Assembly (NCBI GenBank): GCA_037179385.1
Contig: CM074195.1
Coordinates: 12,065,887 to 12,129,886 of the forward strand
Direction: 5' to 3'
Length of the DNA stretch: 64,000 nt
Origin: Holothuria scabra
Taxonomy: Eukaryota; Echinodermata; Holothuroidea; Aspidochirotida; Holothuriidae
Under the pieces are notes generated by a model. It did no database searches. It saw nothing but the letters and a program-made list of their open reading frames with translations, and was not told where the DNA came from. The stretch's first letter is position 1; every line of letters starts with the position of its first letter. Of the stretch, positions 44,101 through 56,100 are shown in pieces. The position numbers were made by a program, and so were the translations under genes.

Positions 44101-47100
44101 AGACCAAAAGTTTTTATACGTGTAGTTGGTGTATTGAAAGAGTTATGGAAGCTACCTTTACAGTGTATGTACAAATATCTTTATATTAACCTCGTCACCC
44201 AATTGCATTGGTTATAAAGTGGGGCCAAGATGTCGGCCTCCTCACAAATCTGTATTGGCAAAAATTTTGGAAATGCAACATGATAATAAGAACAGAACTA
44301 TGTATGCTACCTGCAATTAAGAATCATAGTTAGAGCTATAGCTACTAATTAACAGCTTCATCATCGCCTTCATCTTTGTTGCCATGGTCAAGGTTGTAGC
44401 TACAATAGTTGGTGAGGAACGGAATTGACCCACACTGGGGTTTTTCTAACCCATACTCATACTGAAATGAAGCCCTCTGACCCTCACAAATTCCCACTGT
44501 TTCCCATAAATCAGCCAGGAATTTACCATCAAATCTCTTCTAGCAATTCTCAACATGCCCAAGAAAATGAACCCAAGAAAAGTATTACTGCTTCAATAAT
44601 AAACAACAAAATAGCACAGAAAGAGCCATTTCCTACCATCTGGGAAGCATTTTTTTCCACAGTTTGTATATATGCTCCACAAAAATTGATTGAGGTGTGA
44701 CACTTAAATAATTTTCAGTGCAATTTGTGGCTCATACTCAGGTCTTGCTGGCTACACCCCTGGTCATCATGTTGTAAGTTCTTTTTTCGTCTTTGTTATT
44801 TTATTGTTTCAAGCAGTATTACCGTACTCATCAGATCTTGAATTTTTTCGCTTCAAATCACTGTGAGGAATGTGATTTTTTGCACACCTAGATGGAGATG
44901 GGAACTCATATAAATCTATTAAGTTTGATACAGTAGGACGTCAGCCTACTACACTCCTTAATTCCCTGAGGAGTGTGATTTATGGCACACCTGGAAAATT
45001 TAAAACTCAAGGCCTGACTCATGGTGTTTAGGGCATTGATCTGGTTTGTGGAAGGGGGGAGCAAAATGATGTTTTCCCCCTCCCCATAAGTTCATTGGTG
45101 GGGCAATTCCCCCCCGCCAACCCATGATTGAAGCCCCTTCAAGGGATTGAAGGTAAACTGGTATTTCTTCATTCACAGATGCTACTATGATTACTTATTT
45201 ACAGCTCATTGAATGCTTTATTCAGTGATGATTTTATCGTATTTTCTGTTTAACCACAGAGCAAAGTTAAACTGGAAGATGCTATGTCTGGGTTTAAAAC
45301 CTTCCTAGAAACTAAAGGTGCTGCTTTGAGTCAAACTACAGAGTTTCTGCCATTTTATGCTCTGCCGTTTGTTCCTGACCCAACAAAACATCCATCATAC
45401 AAGGAACTTTTCTCAGAAAATTGGGTTCCAGACCTGCAAATAAGACTTGAGAAATTTCTTGCCTTGACTCTACCAGCCCAGGCTCAACCACGATTGTTTG
45501 AAATTTATGTATCCTTTTATATATGCACAATTAATGAGAAGTGCAAATTCTTGACGGTGTACTCTGTCTTAGATCGTTAGTCAGTTGGTTAGTGGTATTT
45601 AACGACGCACCAACACAAATGTGGTAAGTTGTGTGGGCTGGATAGAAAGGTTAATTTCAAATGTAGTTTAAGTTTGGTTTGTACACAGGGCAGACACGGT
45701 TTAAGCTCTCCCCCTCAGTTGCTGATTATGACTACAGTAGCGAGGATTTTGGTGGGTATATTTTACAAACCCCAACCCACAAAGGCACTGGGCAAGTACA
45801 GTTAGACCTTGCCCAGCATTGCCCTGGAGGTGCTTGTGGCAAATAATAGCCTCATTAACCCCACATTTAAACAAAGTTAAAACTGGTTGCAGTTCAAGTC
45901 CTGCCCAGGACCAGTGTATATAACCCTTGTATATAAGGGGTTAGTCAATTCGTTAGATGTAGTTTAACAGCACAATGATTTGAATTTGTTATGTTGTCAG
46001 CTAGGTACAAGAGCAATGTACTGGTGGATCGAATAACAACTAGTAAATGCAAACATGGGGTACAATCCTAATAAAATATCTAGACAAAAAAAATTGTTGA
46101 ATGTCCAGAAGGGAGGAAAGTAAAGTTCAAGTTTGGTTTCAGTCCTCCCCCATTTAATCACCTCTTATGACAGAGTGGGGATAATGTGGGGATATTCCTC
46201 AACCCCCAGGTCACAGGATAGTCTTTTGGTCTTAGAAAACAGTACTCAGAAGTCCTTGTCCTGTTATGAAGATGGAAATCTAGCCAGATTTGAAGTAGTT
46301 CATAACTTCAAAAAGCCAAGAAAAGTGTGAGTTGACGGAGGAAAGTCCGTTTTATAAAAAGAGACCACACAGGACCATGTTTCAATAATTAGTTGATTAC
46401 CAAGTTGTCTTTTTAACAATGATGTAAATTTAATGAATATTCACTAAATTTAAATCATTGTTAAAAAGACAATGATTTAAATTTAAATCATTGTCTTTTT
46501 AACAATGATTCAAATTTAGTGAATATTCATTGAATTCTTCTGTATTGGAACTTTTCTTGAATAACATTGTGAATATATTGAACTTAGGTTTGCAAATTAC
46601 TGCACTGAAATGGGTTTATTCTGCAGATTGAGAAGAAATGACAAAATTTTATGCAATTTTTCATATTATCTTTAACTTAAATCACCAACAGCAAGACATA
46701 AATAGCAGTAAGTATGACACAATTTCCATTGCAAATTCTACAGTCATGTAGCTTTGCATTTGGGTTATTATGTTATTACACAAAATATGCAAGATACATT
46801 CATGCCCCTCGCAAGTTTTATGGCTGATTTCATAAAGTGACAGAATTGTATACTGCACCCAACAAATAGGCAGAATGAATGTAGTCCCCCATAGCAACCT
46901 TAGCTATAGGTCATTAAGAGATGTTACAAGTTGTTGCTCTAATGAAGAACTTTTCTCAGATGTGAGACAATGGAGTATTTTCATGTGATGTCATAATTGC
47001 TTAGCAACACCCACTTCCAGGCAAAAAATCAAAAGACATCATATTCAGTTGCCATCTGCAGCTCAGCTACTGAACTATGTGCAGTGGCAGAGCTACCATA

Positions 47101-50100
47101 TAGTCAGGGTGACCGCCCCCCTGAGAGACCAAAATTGCCTGCCCTTCCCCTTTTTATGTTTCTAACATACTGCTTAAATGCACACCTGCAAGCCATTCTT
47201 GTCCCTTCTGACCAAAATCCTTAGCTCAGCCATTGACTTAAAAAGTTGAAAAGCTGGGAGGCTCTTTCCCTGGAAATTTGGGCATGTGGAGGAAAATTTT
47301 GGAAATTAGAGGGAAATTTTCTTTTTCTGTACATAGTAATATGGGGGGAATTGTGGTAAATTTTACCTCCCTTCCTTGGAAATAAAATTTTTTTCCATCA
47401 GTGCCACTAGCTGTGACCTGTACTACACCACAGTTTTTGCTTGGCAGTCAAGAAGGGGGGTGGGGGGATTGTGGCTTCAGTGAAAACAATCTATACACAT
47501 TACACACCAACTTTATCATGTTCATGCATGACTGCTTAATGTTTGTTACAATAAACAGACCTAGCCTTTTGAAAAATCTGAAAAGAGATGCTTGGATTAG
47601 GTTTAGTTGGCAGAAAGTGGGGGCAACAAGGCTTGTTGTATCTCTCCCCTTCTTTTGTTTATATACATTTTGGATGGGTATACTCTATATGACCATTCTT
47701 ATTCAGCTGAATATGAGGGTCTAGAATTGGGTTTATAGAATGTAGGCAATGAAATTAAGAAGATTTAAGACTAATGGGGACACTAATAGCTGGCCCACTT
47801 AACTGCTGGATTGGTCCATAAAGGAATCTTAGCAGTCAAGTGATGGCCTGGTATAGTCACTCATACAGTAAGTGGGGTCTATCAGCTTTAGTCTTCCAAA
47901 TTCTGTAATCACCTGTTTCATGGATGGTTGTACTCTAAAATACCTCTTAATTTCTGTAATGTCACTGAATATAAGGGTTTAAAATTGCATTTAGGCAAGA
48001 AATTGAGACAATTTAAGTCTGATGCCCCCCACAAGTGGCTGACTTCACTCACTGCTTGGATTGATCTATAGATTTGTGAGCAGTTTCGGTTCTTTTCATC
48101 TGATGTAATATGTATTGTTGCTCCTGCATAGTAACCATCTTTTCACCATAGCCATCAATGATCAAATTGAAAAATTTGTATGATACTTCAGGTTGTATTT
48201 CTAAATGCATCATAGTTTTATAGGTAAGGGTTACCTCAGTAACTCTTTGGAGAAAACTAAATAGACCCTATGCATATGATTTCATATTAAACACATGAAG
48301 TACTCTTTCCTTTGGAGAAATAGCAAACCACCACAAAGAAATGCAGACCACACAGAAATGCAGAGAGCTGATTGGTCAAACAATCAAATCAGATCAAACA
48401 TGGGCATAATCTTCTACATGTGTGCAGTGAATTTTCCTTTGTGTGATTATATTTTTTATTGGTATTCTACCATACATGAAGGTGGTCTGTGGACAAACAT
48501 AAGGTCCATTATGTGGACTGCTGTGAGAAGTTAAAAATCTTTTGTGCAGATCTACTAATTAAAAAATTATTCTTTTTGATGTGGGTCAAGTTGTTCTTAT
48601 ATCATTAGCCTGAACGTTATAAAGTATCACTTTTCTTTCTTATTTCGTAGAAAATTCAGGTCATATGCAGAAATTACAACAGAGTGTTGTAGATGCAGAA
48701 AGGAGGACTATGACATACATTAAACGATACAATAAAATACAGGTGAATTTTCTTCTCAGTTGTCTCTCTTTGGAACTTGTTCAAAGGTGGACATAAACAT
48801 GTTTCAGAAAATTATATGCACATTTTTTTTTTCAAATTTTTCTTTTTTCATGTGTTTTTTAAACAAAAAAGCTTTTCATCATATATTGAATTTGTGTGTC
48901 CTTATGAAAAATCACTTACTTGGGATTTTTGAAATTTAGTCATTCTTTGTGATTTGGGTCTTGAAAAATAGGAGACTGTATATATAATCATTTTACCTAG
49001 CATTTGGGAGTTTGTATTCAAAACACAGTGGAATTTTCATTTCAAACATACTGTATGGTTATCCTTTTATTTATTCAAAGATGGTTTCCTTCATAATAGC
49101 CCTTATCCTGTAGATAATATCGTGTTAGGAATTATCTTTCCTTGTGACAATTTCTAAATTATTTTTCCAGTTATATTTAGCCATTGCAATTCTAGTTGAG
49201 TAATTCAGATATTCTCTGTCATTTTACAGGCAGACTACCATAATCTGATTGGGATCACTGCTGAACTAGTGGACACATTAGAGAGTTGTATCAGTGGTAA
49301 ACAGGCAAGTTTGATTGAAATCATTGTAAAAGAGTATACTGTCCTCTACGAAGTTCTTGCACTGATATCATACTTATGACATCAGTGTGAATCTCTGTGA
49401 GCATTGTGACACTGTGGTGGATGGCAAACTATTGTAATGGGCAAATGTTAAGGCTTTTGTTCATAAATCCCAATCTTTCATTCCATCTGTGGCGAGCCAA
49501 ATGCCCAATAATGACTTCCTGTGTTTGTCGGTTGGCATATCAGGTTTATTAACTAATAGCTGACGTTTTATCAAATGATTGGGCATTTGGCTTGCTATAG
49601 TTACTGGTTTAGCAAATCAATAAAGCAGCAAAACTCTTTAACTACTGAAGGAGGTCCATCTTGCCATTCTGAGCTATATATTATATTCTCTATACACAGA
49701 ATGTATGTACAGACTCTGCGAATATTAAATTTTGTATATAGAGGAATATTAAATTTTGTATAGAGTTTGCTGTATTTGCCTTTGCTGTAACCTAAGAGGG
49801 TGTATTCATATAAAAGTATCTCCTTTCCAAGCCTATTCTGTGTCCAACATATGATTACACACTGAGAGTCATATGGAGCTATCTCAGTACATAATAGTGC
49901 AATGGTTTTGTGGCAAAACCCTACATGTTTATAGCACTGGTAAATTATGGTTTCTCAGTAAAACCATGCGTAGCGAAAGGGTAGAAACAACATCAAGATT
50001 AGGAAGCATTTCATCGATGTGGCAATGTTTTCAACTTTCAGGTGACTCCAGACTATCTACAGAGTGTCTGTCAAAGGCTCTTTTCAAATCAATTAAGAGA

Positions 50101-53100
50101 ATCAGTCGATGTCAACAGACCTCCTACTGTAAGTCAATTTACTTCATTTCATTTTTTGGACTATTTTTCAACAAGGTTGTAGCTACAAGGGTCAGTGAGT
50201 GACAGTGATGACCCGCTCTGGTTTTTACTGACCCATACCTGGGCTAAATGAAGGTCATTTGACCCTCACAGATTCCCACTTTTTCCTTAGGGCTAGTTTG
50301 AAAAAGCTACAAATTCACCACTAGATCCCTGAACCAGTAATTCTCAACTTGTATAAGCCTAAAATTTGTGTATAATGTTCCATGCCAACTGATGGTGGGG
50401 CTATGCTTCAATAGTAGTTGATGCAACCTGCGTCCCACACCCAGATCTGCTAGCTACAACCCTCTTTGTCATGTCAGCTTCTCTTGTTTCATGATATTGA
50501 CAAGCATTCTTGTGTATGGTAGAAATTATTCTGACTTGGAGAAGAATGAAGGATGGAGGAGAGACTTCGGATGGGAGAAGGGGGAGAGGGGTTCATTTAA
50601 ATAAACATTTACTGAGTTAGTGAGCCAAATATAAAATGGAAACAAGAATTGAAGTGGATAAGACTGTAAAGTAAAATTCAAGAAGCACTGGACCATGCTG
50701 AAGGTCTTCCTATTACCAGTGTTCTTAAAATTTAAAATGTAAATCATGAAGAAATTTATGTTACAGTGCTGTGAAAAAGATCAACAAAGTAGCAGAGGCA
50801 ATTATTACCTTCTCCTACCTTAAAAATATAGTTTGTTGGTTTTGTAATTCATATAATGATATCGATGATAAAATACAAAGAAGCTACTGGCAAGTTGAGA
50901 CATGAATGAATATACTGAAGCAAACTTTGACAAATCTTTGTGATATACCAATGCAATATAAAGTTTAATAAACCACTAGTCATTTGCATGATATTTCTGT
51001 AATAACCAGAGAAAAATTTCTTACTTGCTCTATGCTTAAAAACATGGTTAGTACAAACTTGCAAACTTGTTTTTTTTTTTATTTGCTCCAGGCCACTTCA
51101 TTGCTGAAAGCATCCTATGCTCAGTATAGGTAAGACCAGCAGCAATCAGTTGTGTATATGTATAAAGCCTCGGTCACCACAACAAATTCAAATCAGATTC
51201 AGATCTGGGTTTTGTGAGTTTTTGTTATAATCATCTTCATCTGTGGTCAGAAAGAGCCAAAAACTTGCCAACCTGTGAGGATATATGAGGTGTGACCACA
51301 GGATGAAGATTAAATTTATGCTAATTGTTTTGTGAGATCACATTGACAGACAGATTTTATCAGACTTCACTATCAGATAAAGAGTGTATACTGCTCTGAA
51401 GTCACAAAAAAAAATCAGGCATAGCATATTAATTTTATAGACATCTGATGCAAATCAAATTTTTACACTGGTTGACAAATTTGGGGCTCTTTCTGACCAG
51501 AGATAAAGAGAATTTTAACAAAAACCTCCCAAAATTAGATAGGAATCTGATCCAAATTCGTTGAAGTGTGACTGAGACTTAAAGGTTTGTTCTCAATGAA
51601 ATGTGGAGAATCTAGGGCTGCCACTATGAGTACGATATTAAGATATCGTTGATATACCTTTGCTGTGGCGATATTGACTTTTTCATAACATGATTTCACC
51701 TGAGACTGAAAGAAATGATAAGACAACAATGAAATATATTGCTTCTCTCAATTTTATTCCTTTACTTTGCTAGAGTTTGATCTCAATGTACATGTTTTGA
51801 ATGTTGGTGCAAATTGTGAACTTTTTTATGGGCTGCATGGTTGATAGAGCCAATGCATTACTGTACATGGCTGATTTGGGTGCTGTTTAATATACATAAT
51901 GCTGCATGGATAGTGGATTATATGGTTAGTAGCATGGTTATGGGCATGGCATATAAATAAGGCCTGAGTGTCAACTACACAATATCACGATATTGTCCTG
52001 GGAAGGTTGGAAATGTTTATAAAGGAAATCTGATTATTGTGGCAGCCGTAGGTGAACCTGATACAGACTGTCCTACCAGACAAAGAAAGTGGTAGACTGA
52101 CTATAAGCTGAAAACCAGCCTCTCAAGCCAAGGGTCTTGTTACTTACCTGGCTGAAAGTAATCATTATTTGGAAGCTTAGACATAAAACTCATTGAACCA
52201 TCGCAACTTAAAATATCAGATGTGTTACTGTAACATACTTTTAATGCATGTTTTTACTTTATCACTGATCTCTAACAATTTTACTTTTATTGTAATTGTA
52301 TAGATAAAAGAAAAGGTTCATTAATGTGCTTGCTCTTTTCAATAATGGTACGGAATTTTAATAACAGTATGGAATGGTTAAAGAGTACCTCAAGTTAAAA
52401 AACTAAAAAGTATATTAAACAGCATTATAAACGAATTCTAACTGTCCAACTTCCATCTTCATGGAACATTCTTGAGCAGAGATATTGAATGTTGAAGTTT
52501 ATTCACTCAAATTAAAATGGTACATTGCGCAATAATTAAAGTAATAAAAATAAAAATAAATAATTAAAATAATGATAAAATAATGAAATCATTGTTGTAC
52601 TACTCAAAGTAAATCTTTTTATTTCTTTGTTTTTCTGAAAGTTACTACACCATGTACCGAGGTGTGATTCCACCCTTCTCTTATGGGGTGATGTAATTAA
52701 TTAAGCCCTCTCTTTGCAACATGCTTTGCAAGCAAACAGGAAGTGTTCAAGGTCATGAAAACATTTTCAACTTTAAAGGGAACAACAGGTTGTGTGAGTT
52801 GAACAACAAGAGAGTCACAAATTATTGTGCAATGGACTTACTTGTTTGAAGTGAATAAATTTTAACATTTTATATCTCAGTTCAAGAATGTTCTATGAAG
52901 ATGGGAGTTGGACTGTTAGAATTCATTTGTCATGCTGTTTAATATATATTTTTGAATTTTTTGACTTGAGGTACATTAACTGTATCAAGAATTTTTGAGG
53001 TACCCTGTTTCCATTTACACTGGTAATGAATTAATTGAGCATGTTTCCTAAATTACATATATGGTGCTGGATTCCTAACTTTGCACAAAGGAATAGTGAC

Positions 53101-56100
53101 ATACATGGATGGCTTAAAGGGGCAGTCAGGACAGAAATAGAAATATTAACTATGTGGTCTCTTTCTTTAGACTATTTTATTTGACAAATGAACTTAGAAG
53201 TCAACAAAACTTCCATTAAATTCACTTAAAGACAACAAACTAAGTGCTACTTAAAGCATGTCTGTCGACCAGAAAAAGGGTATATAGTAAATGCACTTGG
53301 ATTTAGGGCACTACCTAATTTCAAGCACCATGAAAATTCTTCCCTTTTACCAAAGCTAGCACCAGCCAAGGCTGTATAATGTTCTACCCACAGACTTCCT
53401 GTATATATGGACAGAGCATGTAACTTGTACGCCCTATGCCAGGGCTCGATTTTCATGGTTGTCTGATTGTCCGGAACAACTAAAATTCAATATGGACAAC
53501 CAAAAGTTGAAAGTTTGTTGTCCGATGGACAAACACTTCTCTCACAATGAATTACAGTCAAGCAGCTTGTTTTATGCGATTGAAGAAATACTGTTGAGTG
53601 ATCAACTCTTTCAACTTTTTCCATCATACAATTTCAGACTTCAAGTGTCTTTGTCTTGAAAAAGTCATTTTTTCATTCTTCAAGACCAATAATACATTAG
53701 CACAATTACTGTTGTGTACTGTAATTGTGTGTCAAATGTTTTGGACAACCAAATATTCTTTTGGACAACTAAAAAATACTTAAATGGTTGCCCCAAGGAC
53801 AACCATTAATTTTTCTGAAAATCATGGCCCGTATGCGTAGATTGTTGCCACCCCCTGGGGCAAAAAGGTGCACTAAGATAGCCACCCTACAGCTATAATT
53901 TGCATGATTTGACAACGACTCTGTTTTAAACTTGAACAGGGAGCAATATCATATTCCTGCAATAAGTGCGGGGATTTTGACCTTACCTTGCACTTTTTCA
54001 AAAATATTGCAAGTTTCTCACAAATTTTGTTGATTTGAACTACTTGAGCAAGTCCAAACTTTCAAACACAAAACCATAGCAGCCAGCCATTTTGCTACCC
54101 CTACATTCACACGTTCGGCAGCGACAATGTATGCCTGCATATGCTCTGTCCATAGGAAGTGGTGGTGTGGTTCTACTAAACAAACGCATTGCTTTTGTCC
54201 ACTTTGAAGCCCAAACAGGTTGGTACCTTTTAATTTTTTTTCCAAATTAGTTGCATTTATACCTTCACCGCAGCCAACTTTCATGCTTGAATTATGGTCA
54301 GTGGAGATCACATCCATTGTTTGCCCCACTTATCTTAGCTAATAGCAAAGTCTGTTCAGGATGAAAGTTGCTGATTACATGGAGGAGAACTGTAGGTTCC
54401 ACTCATGCTGAATTGAGTGGTCCTACTCCTTTCACATTTTAAATTGGGCTGTTTACTGAGCTTTATAATAACTTTATTATAACATGCATGTGTTTTAATT
54501 CACTTCCTACCAGTCCTATTATTGAAGAGAAAAAGTGAGTTTTTTTCAACAAAATTTGAAAAACAGATGCTTCACTTTTTAACTTACTAGTTTTCATGCT
54601 CCCTCTTTCAGCTTATTTGCTGGTTTTCTTAAAATTTTGCTATTTCATCATATTCCCTCAAAACTTCATCTTACTTCCTATTCAGTTTTAGTGAAATTTG
54701 AGTATAATGTTGCCTTTTTATCATCCTTCCTCAAAAAACCATGTCAGTTCTTTTTTACTTGCATTGCCATTATAATTTTAAAAAATTCCAGTTCCTATCT
54801 CAATTAGGATTAAGATTTTGATGAGGTTCCATGGCTCACTTACTATCCAATTAGTTTAAGTCCATCCGGCAGCTAACTTTTTGATTCCTTGCCGTAGGCA
54901 GGCAAGGAATCTTATGCGATGGTGATGTCATGTGTATGTGTGCGTATGTGACGCTTTGGCTTGTAAACACGATATCTCAAGAAGGGTAACTCTGAGGGAT
55001 CTCATACTTGGCATGTGGATTGCCCATATTGAGTAGATGATCCCCATTGTTTTTGGTGGACGTCAAAGGTCATTTGGGGTCACGAGAGGTCTAAAGGTCA
55101 AAAGCTTGTAAACACGATATCTCGAGAACGGTACATGTGACTATGCTCATATTTGGTGTGTGGGTTGGTCATATTAAGTAGATAATCCCTATCGATTTTC
55201 TTGGAGGTCAAAGGTCATTTGGGGTCACGAGAGGTCAATAGGTAAATTCCTTAGAAATTGCTTGTAAACACGGTATCTCAAGAAGGGTTAGTGTGACTCA
55301 TCTCATGTTTGGTGTGTGCATTGGCCATATTGAGTAGATGATCCCTATTGTTTTTGGTGGAGATCAAAGGTCATTTAGGGTCATGAGAGGTCAAAAGGTC
55401 AAAAGCTTGTAAACACGATATCTCGAGAACGGTACATGTGACTGTGCTCATATTTGGTGTGTGGGTTGTTCATATTGAGTAGATGATCCCTATTACTTTT
55501 GGTGGAGGTCAAAGGTCATTTGAGGTCAGGAAAGGTCAAAAGGTCAAAACCTTGTAAACACAATATCTCGAACGGTACATGTGACTATGCTCATATTTGG
55601 TGTGTGGGTTGGTCATATTGATTAGATAATCCCTATCGATCTTCTTGGAGGTCAAAGGTCATTTGGGGTCACGAGAGGTCAATAGGTAAATTCCTTAGAA
55701 ATTGCTTGTAAACACGGTATCTCAAGAAGGGTTAGTGTGACTCATCTCATGTTTGGTGTGTGCATTGGCCATATTGAGTAGATGATCCCTATTGTTTTTG
55801 GTGGAGATCAAAGGTCATTTAGGGTCATGAGAGGTCAAAAGGTCAAAAGCTTGTAAACACGATATCTCGAGAACGGTACATGTGACTATGCTCATGTTTG
55901 GTGTGTGGGTTGGTCATATTAAGTAGATAATCCCTATCGATTTTCTTGGAGGTCAAAGGTCATTTGGGGTCACGAGAGGTCAATAGGTAAATTCCTTAGA
56001 AATTGCTTGTAAACACGGTATCTCAAGAAGGGTTAGTGTGACTCATCTCATGTTTGGTGTGTGCATTGGCCATATTGAGTAGATGATCCCTATTGTTTTT

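Noticed and set aside
45509..45580. Extension of the ARMC9 exon to the GTTAGT near 45577.
   Set aside because: It would give the right phase for the 48651 exon but adds about 23 residues with no counterpart in the family. The U12-type donor right after FEIY explains the similarity boundary better.
49295..49300. GT donor (AGTG|GTAAAC) for the ARMC9 exon at 49230.
   Set aside because: It would end the exon in phase 1, while the next exon starts in phase 0 with VTPDYLQ. The GC donor at 49305 gives the correct frame and fuller similarity.
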